Source of the DNA: Pigmentiphaga kullae
Lineage (GTDB): Bacteria; Pseudomonadota; Gammaproteobacteria; Burkholderiales; Burkholderiaceae_B
Direction of reading: 5' to 3'
Length of the DNA stretch: 64,000 nucleotides
Assembly (NCBI RefSeq): GCF_004216695.1
Contig: NZ_SGXC01000001.1
Span: 806,001 to 870,000, forward strand
The position numbers and the translations under genes are program-made. Shown one piece after another: positions 54,095 to 63,511 of the stretch (within the stretch, counting starts at the first letter, position 1; every line of letters starts with the position of its first letter). The notes under the pieces were generated by a model. The model was not told where the DNA came from. It ran no database searches and worked only from the letters and a program-made list of their open reading frames with translations.

Positions 54095-56188
54095 TTATTG
54101 GTTGCGCGCGATGGAAATCACGAAGTTGCCGTAAGGCTCCATTTCGACCGACTGGTCCGGGCCGACGACGATGGTGGTGTCGGGCCGCTCGATGATGCAG
54201 GGGCCCGCGATGGCATGGCCGGGACCCACGTCCTCGCTGCGGTAGATGTCGGCGCGGATGAAGCCGTGGCCGTAGAAATAGACCTGGCGGTCGGACACCG
54301 GCCGGTTCGAGCGGCCGGCGCCCTCGACCTGGCGCGCCGCCGGCTTGATGACCGGGGACGTGCCCTCGACCCGCACCACGGTGAACTCCACGCCCGAACT
54401 GCGCAGCGCGGTGTTCTTGCCGTAGATGCGCTCGTACTGCGCCTCGAAGGCATCGACCAGCGCGTCCACGTCGGCGGCCTGGAGCTGCCCGGCCGGCACC
54501 TCGACGCCGATCTCGTGCACCTGCTGGCGGAACCGCATGCCGATGTAGCGGTGGATGGTGACGTCGTCGCCCAGCGCTTCGCGCGCCCGGGCCTCGATCT
54601 GGCCGAAGCCCTCGTTCAGGGCGGCGATGTCGATGTGCTCGGACGCGCGCTTGAAGCGCGCCGGCGCGTGCTGGCCCACCGCCAGCGAGAACGAGCGGTG
54701 GCGGTCGCCCGTGACCGTGCCGTAGGCCGAGTGCGCCGGCCCGGTGTTGGGCACGACCACCTTGCCGATGCCGGCCACCTCGGCGTACTGGTGCGCGTGC
54801 GTGGCGCCCGCGCCGCCGTAGGCCATCAGCACGAAGTCGCGCGGATCGTAGCCGGCGCGCAGCGTGACCCGGCGCAGCAGGTCCGCCATCTGGTTGTTGG
54901 CCACCTCGCGGATGCCCGCGGCCGCCTCTTCCACGCTCATGCCCAGCGGCTCGGCCACGTACTTGCGCACGGCTTCGCGCGCGGCCTCGACGTCCAGCGC
55001 CATGCGCCCGCCCAGGAAGTAGCGCGGATCGATGATGCCCAGCACCACGTCGGCGTCGGTGATGGTCGGCTCGACTCCGCCGCGGCCATAGCACGCCGGC
55101 CCCGGCGTGGAACCCGCGCTTTCCGGGCCCACGGTCAGGTGGCCGTCGCGCACGCGGGCGATCGAGCCGCCGCCCGCGCCGATGGCCGTGACCTTGATCG
55201 ACGGCAGCGCCACGTGGAAACGGCCCACTTCGCGCACGGTTTCCAACAGCGGCTGGCCTTCCACGATCAGGCCCACGTCGAAGCTGGTGCCGCCCATGTC
55301 GGCGGTCAGCACGTTGCGGTAGCCCAGCAGGTCGCCCAGTTTCTGCGACGCCAGCACGCCGCCGGCCGGACCCGAGGTCAGCAGGTTGGCGGCCTGGAAC
55401 GCGGCCTCGGCCGCGGGCAGCACGCCGCCGCCCGATTCCATGATGGAGATCGGCCCCTGGAAGCCGAAACGCCGGATCGCTCCTTCCAGCCCATTGATAT
55501 AGCGGTGGATGACCGGCCCCAGGTAGGCGTTGATCGACGTGGTCGAGGTGCGCTCGTATTCGCCGATGATGGGCACCAGCAGCGAGGACGTCGTCACGAA
55601 CAGCCCTGGCGCCTCTTCCTCCACCAGCTCGGCCAGGCGCCGCTCGTGCGCCGGGTTGCGGAACGACCACAGCAGGCTGATGGCGATGGCCTCGACGCCC
55701 GCGTCGCGCAGTTCGCGTATGGCCTGGCGCGCCGCCGCCTCGTCCAGCGGCACGATGACCTCGCCCTTGTAGTCCACGCGCTCGGCCACGCCCTTGATCA
55801 GGTCCAGCGGCACGATGGGCTCGGGCACGCGGCGCTTCGAGAAATGCGAGATTTCGTGCGTGGGCATGCCGATCCAGCCGCCCATGGCGCGCTGGATGCG
55901 CAGCGTGTCCTCGAAGCCACGGGTGGTCAAGAGCCCCGTTTTCGCGCCCTTGCGTTCGATGAACGCATTGGTCGCGGCGGTGGTGCCGTGCGAGAAGTAT
56001 TTCAGTTCGGCCACCAGCCGGTCGGCCGGGATGCCCAGTTCCTCGGCCGCCAGTTTCATGGCGTCCAGCACGCCGCGCGTGCGGTCGTCGGGCGTCGTCA
56101 GCGCCTTGAAGATGCGCACGTCGCCGTCGTCGGACAGAAGAACGAGGTCGGTGAACGTCCCTCCGATATCCGTACCTATGTAAGACAC
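54095..56188 (-). CDS. HyuA-type ATP-dependent hydantoinase/carboxylase A subunit
   Basis: This 697-residue protein has the actin-like ATPase signature IGTDIGGTFTDLVLL at the N terminus, DMGGTSFDVGLIVEG near residue 290 and AYGGAGATHAHQYAEVAG near 455, the markers of HyuA, 5-oxoprolinase and acetophenone-carboxylase alpha-type subunits. It starts with GTG at 56188, with GGAGG about nine bases upstream. It is the first gene of the operon hyuA-hyuB-DLH-ligBA-hydrolase-ridA(-gntR), and the palindrome at 56286-56315 lies about 100 bp before it. Confidence 0.92.
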   Translation of the reverse strand: MSYIGTDIGGTFTDLVLLSDDGDVRIFKALTTPDDRTRGVLDAMKLAAEELGIPADRLVAELKYFSHGTTAATNAFIERKGAKTGLLTTRGFEDTLRIQRAMGGWIGMPTHEISHFSKRRVPEPIVPLDLIKGVAERVDYKGEVIVPLDEAAARQAIRELRDAGVEAIAISLLWSFRNPAHERRLAELVEEEAPGLFVTTSSLLVPIIGEYERTSTTSINAYLGPVIHRYINGLEGAIRRFGFQGPISIMESGGGVLPAAEAAFQAANLLTSGPAGGVLASQKLGDLLGYRNVLTADMGGTSFDVGLIVEGQPLLETVREVGRFHVALPSIKVTAIGAGGGSIARVRDGHLTVGPESAGSTPGPACYGRGGVEPTITDADVVLGIIDPRYFLGGRMALDVEAAREAVRKYVAEPLGMSVEEAAAGIREVANNQMADLLRRVTLRAGYDPRDFVLMAYGGAGATHAHQYAEVAGIGKVVVPNTGPAHSAYGTVTGDRHRSFSLAVGQHAPARFKRASEHIDIAALNEGFGQIEARAREALGDDVTIHRYIGMRFRQQVHEIGVEVPAGQLQAADVDALVDAFEAQYERIYGKNTALRSSGVEFTVVRVEGTSPVIKPAARQVEGAGRSNRPVSDRQVYFYGHGFIRADIYRSEDVGPGHAIAGPCIIERPDTTIVVGPDQSVEMEPYGNFVISIARNQ

Positions 56189-56285
56189 GAGTCTTTCCTC
56201 CAGATGCCGCCCCGGTGGGCGATCGTTCCCCGGCACACGGCCGCTGCGCGGCCGCATCCGAATCTGGCGCTATTAGAACCCGAAA

Positions 56286-56315
56286 AACATTCTATGTATA
56301 GAACTATAGAATGTT
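56286..56315. promoter_or_regulatory. 30-bp inverted repeat, likely operator of the hyuA operon
   Basis: AACATTCTAT (56286-56295) and ATAGAATGTT (56306-56315) are perfect 10-bp inverted repeats around a 10-bp spacer that itself continues the ATAG/CTAT pattern. It lies in an AT-rich stretch about 100 bp before the GTG start of hyuA. A GntR/HutC-type dimer or tetramer site is the most likely reading. Confidence 0.6.
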
Positions 56316-56381
56316 AAAAGACTAGGTAATTACCCTTTATAAAAAGAGGGAAACGTTAAACCATCCATTGAATCAAGATGG

Positions 56382-57438
56382 TCAGGATTGTTCGTCTGGC
56401 TGCCGCTGTTCGATCTGCAATCGCGCCCGTTCAATCGCCTGCTGCAACCGCTCGCCCAGCACCGCGCGCGGCGGCAAGGTGGTCAGGTACTCCGCGACGT
56501 GGATACCTGATTTGTCCAGCTCCAGTAACTCGATCTGTTCGCGTTTCTTGCCAGTGCAAAGAATGATTCCGAGTGGCGAGGCTTCCTCCGGCTCGCGTTC
56601 ATGCTTATCGAGCCAGCGCAGATAAAGCTCCATCTGCCCTTTGTATGTGGCCTTGAATTCGCCGATCTTTAATTCGACGGCCACTAGCCGGCGCAGTTTA
56701 CGGTTGTAGAACAACAGATCCAGATGGAAATCCTCATCGTCGATCTGAATGCGCTTTTGCCGTGCGAGAAAGGAGAAACCTGCGCCCAGTTCCAATAGGA
56801 AGGCCTCCATTTCACGGGTGACCGCAGCCTCCAGATCACTTTCCTGCCAGCTATCCCGCAGCCCTAGAAAATCAAGAATGTATGGATCACGCATGATCAG
56901 AGAGGGTGACATGCGCTGGGCATTTCGCAAGGTTGCCAGCTCTTTCGCGATCGTCTCGACCGGCTTTTGGGACAATGCTGTACGCTCGTATAGCATCGAA
57001 TCGATGCGTTCGCGCAGCGTGCGTACACTCCAGCGTTCGGCTCCCGCCATCTGCGCGTAGTAGTCCCGCTGCATTGGCTCTTTGAGCACCAGCAACAGGA
57101 CAAAGTGCGACTAACTCAATTGTCGCGACAATTGATTCATCCGGAAACGTGGCAGCGAACTTGACCATGCGGCGCAAGTTCTTCTCCCCGAAGCCCCGCC
57201 CGTAGTCGCGGGCAAGCTGCTCGGCCAGGGACGGCATGATTTCCTCTCCGTACCCGGCCCGCTGGCCGGCCAGCACTTCTGTGTAGATACGATAGCCAAT
57301 GCGCCAAAACAGCAGGGTCAGCTCGGCATTGATTGCCAAGGCGGCGCGACGACGCGACGCCTCGATCAGTGCTCGAATGTCGCCCAGCAGCGCCGACGGC
57401 GCTGCTAATGACGATGCGGATACCTTACGCCCGGCCAT
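56382..57438 (-). pseudogene. Broken DUF1016 (YhcG-type) PDDEXK nuclease gene
   Basis: Two frames together make a DUF1016 protein. The N-terminal part from ATG 57438 carries the DUF1016 helical domain (GFGEKNLRRMVKFAATFPDESIVAT); the C-terminal part (56382-57095) has the PDDEXK nuclease core, FHLDLLFYNRKLRRLVAVELKIGEF. Between them the expected LSRQLSW-SHF stretch is in a third frame with TAG where TGG is expected (57112-57114), and about 11 bases seem lost near the 20-bp palindrome at 57116-57135. So the gene has a frameshift and a nonsense codon. Lower GC than its neighbours suggests transfer. The C-terminal nuclease domain could still be made from an internal start. Confidence 0.82.
57116..57135. 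repeat. Perfect 20-bp palindrome at the frameshift of the DUF1016 gene
   Basis: The 20-bp sequence TCAATTGTCG-CGACAATTGA is its own reverse complement. It sits exactly where the reading frame is lost. It probably arose when a short repeated segment collapsed (inference from the expected protein sequence). Confidence 0.8.
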
Positions 57439-57528
57439 ACTTGCGCCTCCACCGTGCACCTAAATTATTTGATACCCCTGCCGTATCAAGCTGTGGCGTA
57501 GCCCAGCCCAGCACCAAGCTGAAACCAT

Positions 57529-57552
57529 CGTGAAAAGAAACCTCGCCCGAGG
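57529..57552 (-). terminator. Likely intrinsic terminator of rep
   Basis: On the minus strand CCTC-GGGC-GAGG is followed by TTTCTTTTC, just two bases after the rep stop codon. The stem is short (4-5 bp) but GC-only. Confidence 0.5.
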
Positions 57553-57553
57553 C

Positions 57554-59689
57554 TCAGTCCTTCTTCAGCAACGACTTCAGCCGATCCAGCCTTTCCTTGG
57601 CGCTGAGCCCGGGCGTGGCGTCGGCCACCTCGTCGGTCTCCAGCCCCATTTCCTTGATGAAGCGCGAAGGTTCGCGCGCGATGTCCTCGCGGCCGCGCTT
57701 GCGCTTCTTGCACCAGGTGACGTTCAGCGTGCGCCGCGCGCGCGTGATGCCGACGTACATCAGGCGGCGCTCTTCCTGCACGCGGGCTTCCAGCGATTCG
57801 GCGGCCTTGGCGGGGTCGCCTTCCTCGTCATCCTTGCCCAGGTGGGGCAGCAGCCCTTCCTCGGTGCCGACCAGGAACACGTGGGGATACTCCAGGCCCT
57901 TGGAGGCGTGCAGCGTGGACAGGCGCACCAGGTCGGGATCCTCGTCGTCGTTTTTCTCGAGCATGGTGATGAGCGCGATGTGCTGGACCAGGTCCATCAG
58001 GCTCATCTTGTCTTCCTCGGCCTTGCGCTTGAGCCAGCCCAGCAGATCCAGCACCGTCTGCCAGCGATTCTGCGCGCCGCGTTCGTCGAAGTGGTCGTAC
58101 AGGTAGCGCTCGTACTGGATGGCGCGCACCAGGTCGTCCAGGATCTCGGAGGCAGTCTCGCCCGACGGGGCGGCGTCGCCCTTGGCGGCGCCGGCGCGCC
58201 ACTGCATGCGGTTGATGAACTCGCAGAATTCGCGCAGCGGCCCGAGCTGGCGCGGTTGCAGGCGCTGCTCCAGGCCGGTCTCGAACACGGCGGTAAACAG
58301 CGGGATCTCGCGTTCGCCCGCATAGGTGCCCAGGACTTCCAGGGTCGACTGCCCCACGCCCCGCTTGGGCGTGGTGATGGCGCGGATGAAGGCCGGGTCG
58401 TCCTCGTCGTTGGCGATCAGGCGCAGGTAGGCCATGATGTCGCGCACCTCGGCCTTGTCGAAGAAGCTCTGCCCGCCCGACACCATGTACGGAATCTTCA
58501 GGTTGCGCAGCGCCTGTTCGAGTATGCGGGCCTGGTGGTTGCTGCGATACAGGATGGCGAAATCGCGCCAGTCGGCCTTCAGCTCGAAGCGCGCGGCGGA
58601 GATGCGCATGGCCACGGATTCGGCCTCGGCTTCTTCGTCGTCCATGGGGATGACGCCGATCGGGTCGCCCACGCCCAGGTCGGACCACAGCTTCTTGTCG
58701 AACAGCTTGGGGTTGTGCCCGATGACGCTGTTGGCCGCCGCCAGGATGCGCTGCATGGAACGGTAGTTCTGTTCGAGCTTGATGACGCGCAGGTTGGGAT
58801 AGTCGGTGGTGAGCTTGGCCAGGTTCTCGATGGTAGCGCCGCGCCAGGCGTAGATGGCCTGGTCGTCGTCGCCCACGGCGGTCAGCATCGCGCGCGGCCC
58901 GGTCAACAGCTGCACCAGCCGGTACTGGCAGGCGTTGGTGTCCTGGTATTCGTCCACCAGCAGGTAGCGGATGCGCGACTGCCAGCGCTCGCGCGCCTCG
59001 GCGTCGGACTCCAGCAGCCGGGCCGGCAGGCGGATCAGGTCGTCGAAATCGACGGACTGGTAGGAACGCAGGGTGGCGTTGTAGCTGCGGTAGACGCGCG
59101 CGGCGTCGCGCTCGCTGTCGGTGGCGGCCAGGCGCTCGGCCTGGTCCGGCTCGACCAGCGCGTTCTTCCAGAGCGAGATGGCGTTCTGCACGGCGCGGAT
59201 CAGGCCCTTGTCGGTGGTGGCGACCAGTTCCTGCACGATACCCATGGCGTCGTCCGCCGCCAGGATGGAGAACTGCGGCTTGAGCCCGACCTGCTTGGCT
59301 TCCTCGCGCAGCATCTTCACGCCCAGCGAGTGGAAGGTACTGATGGTCAGGCCCTTGATGGCATTGGGCGGCGCGACCGAGCCGACCCGCTCGGCCATTT
59401 CGCGCGCGGCCTTGTTGGTGAAGGTAAGCGCCGCCACGTTGCGCGCCGAATAGCCGCAGTCGCGCAGCAGATAGGCGATCTTCTGCGTAATGACGCGGGT
59501 CTTGCCGCTGCCCGCCCCGGCCAGCACCAGGCAGGGGCCGTCCAGGTAGCGCACGGCCTCGCGCTGCGCCGGGTTCATGCCGGCATCGAGCGGCGGCAGC
59601 GCGGCCGATGCGCGCCCGTCGGGCTTGTTCAGCCGCGAGTCGGCGCGGTCCATGGCACGGGTCGCGGCGGAAGAAGAAGAGGCAGTCAT
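57554..59689 (-). CDS. rep: UvrD/Rep-family ATP-dependent DNA helicase
   Basis: This 711-residue superfamily 1A helicase has Walker A AGAGSGKT near residue 58, LTFTNKAAREM, the DEYQDTN Walker B near 265, GDDDQAIYAWRGA, the NYRS motif and VFLVGTEEGLLPH near the C-terminal side. It resembles Rep more than UvrD in length and in starting NPAQREAVRYLDGP. Rep removes proteins ahead of replication forks. ATG 59689 gives about 37 residues before the helicase core; the internal ATG at 59578 would match E. coli Rep more closely, and no good ribosome site decides. Confidence 0.9.
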   Translation of the reverse strand: MTASSSSAATRAMDRADSRLNKPDGRASAALPPLDAGMNPAQREAVRYLDGPCLVLAGAGSGKTRVITQKIAYLLRDCGYSARNVAALTFTNKAAREMAERVGSVAPPNAIKGLTISTFHSLGVKMLREEAKQVGLKPQFSILAADDAMGIVQELVATTDKGLIRAVQNAISLWKNALVEPDQAERLAATDSERDAARVYRSYNATLRSYQSVDFDDLIRLPARLLESDAEARERWQSRIRYLLVDEYQDTNACQYRLVQLLTGPRAMLTAVGDDDQAIYAWRGATIENLAKLTTDYPNLRVIKLEQNYRSMQRILAAANSVIGHNPKLFDKKLWSDLGVGDPIGVIPMDDEEAEAESVAMRISAARFELKADWRDFAILYRSNHQARILEQALRNLKIPYMVSGGQSFFDKAEVRDIMAYLRLIANDEDDPAFIRAITTPKRGVGQSTLEVLGTYAGEREIPLFTAVFETGLEQRLQPRQLGPLREFCEFINRMQWRAGAAKGDAAPSGETASEILDDLVRAIQYERYLYDHFDERGAQNRWQTVLDLLGWLKRKAEEDKMSLMDLVQHIALITMLEKNDDEDPDLVRLSTLHASKGLEYPHVFLVGTEEGLLPHLGKDDEEGDPAKAAESLEARVQEERRLMYVGITRARRTLNVTWCKKRKRGREDIAREPSRFIKEMGLETDEVADATPGLSAKERLDRLKSLLKKD

Positions 59690-59777
59690 ACGGAAGCTTG
59701 GCAATCGATGGCGCGCAGCGGACGGCCGCGCGGACGGTGTTCGGAGGCGGGCATGGACGGCGGCCGGCGATCGCGCA

Positions 59778-62051
59778 TCAGATCTCCAGCGGATCGACCT
59801 CGAGGTGCCAGCGCACCCGCGCGGTCGCCGCCAGGCCGGGCAGCACGCCGGCCCAGGCGCGCAGGAAGCCCTGCAGCGCGGGACGGCTGTCGCTTTCCAC
59901 CAGCAACTGGGCGCGTTCGACATTGGCCACGCGAACCACGCGCAGCGGTACAGGATCATAGAGCGTAATGCGCGACATATCCGCGGCCTGGGACGAATCG
60001 GTCCCATCCGTCCGCTCCGTCCAGGCCCGGGCCTGCGCCAGGAAGGCCTGGGCCTGGGCCAGTTCGCGCGCCTCGGCGGTCAGCAGGGCCTGGTAGGCGA
60101 ACGGCGGCAGGCCCGCCGACTCGCGTTCGCGCAGCGCATAACGTGCGAAGCCCGCGTAGTCGTGACGCACCAGAGCCTGGTACAGCGGCTGCTCGGGATA
60201 GCCGGTCTGGATGTAGACCTCGGCGGGCGTGCCGGCGCGTCCGGCGCGGCCCGCCACCTGCATCAATTGCGCGAACAGGCGCTCGGGCGCGCGGAAGTCG
60301 TGCGAGAACAGCATGGCGTCGGCATTGAGCACGCCGACGAAGCCCAGGTTCTGGAAGTCGTGCCCCTTGGCCACCATCTGCGTACCGACCAGGATGTCGA
60401 TGTCGCCCGCGTGCATGCGCGCGAACAGTTCCTGGGCGCTGCCCTTGCGGCGCGTGCTGTCGGCGTCGATGCGCGCGATGCGCGCGCCGGGGAAAAGCTC
60501 GCCCAGGTGTTCTTCCAGCCGCTGCGTGCCACGGCCCATGGGCTGCAAGTCCTGGTTGCCGCAGTCCGGGCAGGCCATCGGCACCCGCTGCTGCCAGCCG
60601 CAATGATGGCAGCGCAGTTCGTGGCGCCCCGGGCCGCCCGGCACGCGCGGCGGCTGGCGGTGCAGCACCATGTAGGCCGAGCAGCGCGGGCAGCCGCTGA
60701 CCCAGCCGCAGGCGTCGCAATGCAGGACCGGTGCATAGCCGCGCCGGTTCAGGAAGATCAACGACTGCTCGCCCTTTTCCAGCCGCTGCGCCACGGCTTG
60801 CAGCAGGGGCGGCGCCAGGCCCTGCTGGAGCTTCACGTTGCGGGTGTCGAGCAGCCGGATGCGCGGCGGTTCGGCGGCCAGGGCCCGCTGCGGCAGGGAC
60901 AGCAGCAGGTAGCGGCCCGTCTGGGCATGGTGCCAGGTCTCCATCGACGGCGTGGCCGAGCCCAGGATAATCGGCACGCCGCGGTCGCGGGCGCGCCAGA
61001 TCGCCAGGTCGCGGGCGGAATAGCGCAGCCCTTCCTGCTGCTTGTAGGAAGGGTCGTGCTCTTCGTCCACCACGATCAGGCCCAGATCGGGCAGCGGCGT
61101 GAACAGCGACAGCCGCGTCCCCAGCAGCACCCGGGCCTGCCCGCGCACCGCCCGCAGCCAGGCTTGCAGCCGCTCGCCGTCGGCCAGTCCGCTGTGCAGC
61201 ACCGCCACCCCGCCCGTTCCCGCGATGGCCTCGAGCCGTCGGCGGAACACCTGTTCGAGCTGTGGCGTCAGGTTGATCTCGGGCACCAGCAGCATCACCT
61301 GCCGGCCTTCGCGCAGGACGCGTTCGGCCACCCGCAGGTAGACCTCGGTCTTGCCGCTGCCGGTTACGCCATGCAGCAGGACGGGCTTGAAGCCCGACAG
61401 GCCCGACAAGGCCTCCACCGCCTCCTGCTGGGAGGCGTTCAGGGTGGGCAGGGAAACCGGCGGCAGCGCGGACGTCGCTTCCGCGTTTTCAGATGCAGAA
61501 ACGTTTTCCTCTGAAGTAAGTGCCCGCTCATCGTCTGGGGCCTGATCTTTCTTGCGCCGCGTCCGCTTGGGCTTGGCCGCCCGCGCGGCCCTGGCATCCA
61601 GCCGGGCCACCGGCCCGCCCGCGGCACGCAGGCCCTGGTAGGCGGCCGGCTTGCGCAACGGTCCGGGCAAGGCGGGCAACATGACCTCGCCTAGCGGGCG
61701 CTGATAGTAATCGGCGGCAAAAGCCGCCAACTTCAGCCAATCATCTGGAAACGGGGGCAGATCGTCCAGCATCTGCACCACGTCCTTGACCTGCTCGACC
61801 GCCACCGCGGGTGCCACCGGGGTCTCGATGACGATGCCCACCATTTCCCGCCGGCCGAAGGAGACGATCGCGCGCTGCCCCACCCGCGCGCCGGCCGGGG
61901 CGCGATAGTCGAACAATCCCGCCAGCGGCACGTCCAGCGCCACGCGCACCCAGGTCGCCCCTTCCTCCCCGCCTGGCGACGGAACGAGGGACACAGGGAC
62001 GGACGGGGATGTGGACAACTGGGAAACTCCGGCGACAGACCACGGCGCCAT
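59778..62051 (-). CDS. priA: Primosomal protein N' (PriA helicase)
   Basis: This 757-residue protein has the 3'-DNA binding domain (about 30-130), a charged linker (about 155-190), Walker A GVTGSGKT near 226, DEEH near 320, the zinc-binding cysteines CDACGW.SGCPRC and CHHCGW...CPDCG (about 445-495) and the helicase C-terminal block QMVAKGHDFQN. PriA restarts stalled forks. It is about 90 bp upstream of rep on the same strand. A DnaA-box sequence lies about 80 bp before its start. Confidence 0.95.
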   Translation of the reverse strand: MAPWSVAGVSQLSTSPSVPVSLVPSPGGEEGATWVRVALDVPLAGLFDYRAPAGARVGQRAIVSFGRREMVGIVIETPVAPAVAVEQVKDVVQMLDDLPPFPDDWLKLAAFAADYYQRPLGEVMLPALPGPLRKPAAYQGLRAAGGPVARLDARAARAAKPKRTRRKKDQAPDDERALTSEENVSASENAEATSALPPVSLPTLNASQQEAVEALSGLSGFKPVLLHGVTGSGKTEVYLRVAERVLREGRQVMLLVPEINLTPQLEQVFRRRLEAIAGTGGVAVLHSGLADGERLQAWLRAVRGQARVLLGTRLSLFTPLPDLGLIVVDEEHDPSYKQQEGLRYSARDLAIWRARDRGVPIILGSATPSMETWHHAQTGRYLLLSLPQRALAAEPPRIRLLDTRNVKLQQGLAPPLLQAVAQRLEKGEQSLIFLNRRGYAPVLHCDACGWVSGCPRCSAYMVLHRQPPRVPGGPGRHELRCHHCGWQQRVPMACPDCGNQDLQPMGRGTQRLEEHLGELFPGARIARIDADSTRRKGSAQELFARMHAGDIDILVGTQMVAKGHDFQNLGFVGVLNADAMLFSHDFRAPERLFAQLMQVAGRAGRAGTPAEVYIQTGYPEQPLYQALVRHDYAGFARYALRERESAGLPPFAYQALLTAEARELAQAQAFLAQARAWTERTDGTDSSQAADMSRITLYDPVPLRVVRVANVERAQLLVESDSRPALQGFLRAWAGVLPGLAATARVRWHLEVDPLEI

Positions 62052-62132
62052 CGCCGTGGGAACTTAAAGTAAAACCTCTGAATCTTTGCTAACCCCGCCG
62101 CTCGACAGGGAATTTTTTTGCGGGCCGGAAGC

Positions 62133-62141
62133 TGTGGATAA
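62133..62141 (-). promoter_or_regulatory. DnaA-box consensus upstream of priA
   Basis: TGTGGATAA is the exact reverse complement of the TTATCCACA consensus, about 82-90 bp before the priA start. A single 9-mer match can occur by chance. Confidence 0.4.
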
Positions 62142-62201
62142 CTTTGGGGACAACCGGCGCACAAATAAGGTAATAGGACGTAGACGAAAAGTGCTTGCTT
62201 T

Positions 62202-62223
62202 GGGATCTAATGATACAGATCCC
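62202..62223. repeat. Inverted repeat GGGATCT-N8-AGATCCC
   Basis: A perfect 7-bp inverted repeat with an AT-only-rich 8-bp loop lies about 170 bp past the hemE stop and 150 bp before priA. There is no T-run, so it is not an obvious terminator; an operator is possible. Confidence 0.4.
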
Positions 62224-62394
62224 CTAAAACGTAAATAAATCAACCACTTAAAGCCTACTGCCGTGGCCCCATCGAGCTTGCAAGATACGTTCCCGGTCTA
62301 TGCCCGAATGTGCATAAGTTGAATCCGTGTGCCAGGCAATACGGGTTAGCACTGCCCTCCCGCCCCCGCATGGCGCGGACGTTGTCCACACCGG

Positions 62395-63468
62395 CTAGGA
62401 ACCCGCGCGCTGCTGGCGACTGTGCTGGTGGACGGCCTCGACCAGCACCTCGACCGCCTCGGGCGGCGTGAACTGCGAGATGCCGTGGCCCAGGTTGAAG
62501 ACGTGGCCCGGCCCCGCGCCATAGCTGTCCAGCGTGCGCGCCACCTCGGCCCGGATGCGGTCGGCGCCGCCGAACAAGGTCATCGGATCCAGGTTGCCCT
62601 GCAAGGCGACGCGGTCCCCCACGGCGGCGCGCGCCTTGCCCAGGTTGACCGTCCAGTCCAGGCCGACGGCATCGCAGCCGGATGCGGCAATTTCTTCCAG
62701 CCACAGCCCGCCGCCCTTGGTGAACACGATGGCCGGCACCTGCCGGCCATCATGCTGCCGCACCAGCCCGGCCAGGACCTGCCGGGTATAGGCCAGCGAG
62801 AACTCCTGGAACAGGCCGTCGGCCAGGACGCCCCCCCAGCTGTCGAAGATCATGACCGCCTGGGCGCCCGCCTCGATCTGGGCGTTCAGGTAGACGGCGA
62901 CCGCCTGGGCGTTCACGCTCAGGATGCGGTGCATGAGATCGGGCCGGCTGTACATCATGGTCTTGACGGTGCGGTAGTCGCTGGACCCGGCGCCTTCCAC
63001 CATGTAACAGGCCAGCGTCCACGGGCTGCCGGAAAAGCCGATCAGCGGCACGCGTCCGTGCAGGTCGCGCCGGATCTGCCTGACGGCGGCGAACACGTAG
63101 TCCAGTTCGGCCATGTCGGGCACGGCCAGATTGGCCACGTCGGCCTCGGTGCGCAGCGGGCGGGCGAAGCGCGGCCCCTCGCCCGCGGCGAAGTCCAGGC
63201 CCAGGCCCATGGCGTCGGGCACGGTCAGGATGTCGGAAAACAGGATGGCCGCGTCCAGCGGAAAACGCGCCAGCGGCTGCAGCGTGACTTCGGTCGCGTA
63301 GTCGGGATTCTTGGCCAGGCCCAGGAAGGAGCCGGCACGCGCCCGGGTGGCGTTGTACTCGGGCAGATAGCGGCCGGCCTGCCGCATCAGCCAGACCGGG
63401 GTGTATTCGGTTTCCTGGCGCGCGAGAGCCCGCAAAAAGACGTCATTCTGGAGTTTGGGCTCGGACAC
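62395..63468 (-). CDS. hemE: Uroporphyrinogen decarboxylase
   Basis: This 357-residue HemE has the N-terminal signature [15 protein letters not shown] with the substrate-binding arginines, the conserved aspartate in [25 protein letters not shown] and the C-terminal NLGHGI. It converts uroporphyrinogen III to coproporphyrinogen III in haem synthesis. The GTG at 63468 has AGGT five bases upstream; a TTG at 63483 is an alternative. Confidence 0.96.
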   Translation of the reverse strand: MSEPKLQNDVFLRALARQETEYTPVWLMRQAGRYLPEYNATRARAGSFLGLAKNPDYATEVTLQPLARFPLDAAILFSDILTVPDAMGLGLDFAAGEGPRFARPLRTEADVANLAVPDMAELDYVFAAVRQIRRDLHGRVPLIGFSGSPWTLACYMVEGAGSSDYRTVKTMMYSRPDLMHRILSVNAQAVAVYLNAQIEAGAQAVMIFDSWGGVLADGLFQEFSLAYTRQVLAGLVRQHDGRQVPAIVFTKGGGLWLEEIAASGCDAVGLDWTVNLGKARAAVGDRVALQGNLDPMTLFGGADRIRAEVARTLDSYGAGPGHVFNLGHGISQFTPPEAVEVLVEAVHQHSRQQRAGS

Positions 63469-63511
63469 GGCGGACCTCGGCAAAGAGAAGCCTGGGATTT
63501 TACCTGGGTAG

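Larger units (their letters stand above)
62052..62394. other. AT-richer intergenic region between hemE and priA
   Basis: This 343-bp stretch has no convincing gene. It holds a perfect DnaA-box 9-mer TGTGGATAA (62133-62141), an A/T-rich segment at 62160-62250, and the inverted repeat GGGATCT-N8-AGATCCC (62202-62223). It must contain the priA promoter and the end of hemE. Confidence 0.6.

Noticed and set aside
57116-57135. Phage or integron attachment site
   Set aside because: No integrase, no second copy of the sequence and no tRNA are nearby; the palindrome lies inside a decaying gene.
62052-62394. Chromosome replication origin
   Set aside because: Only one exact DnaA box is visible, there are no boxes in clusters, and dnaA, rpmH or gidA are not adjacent.
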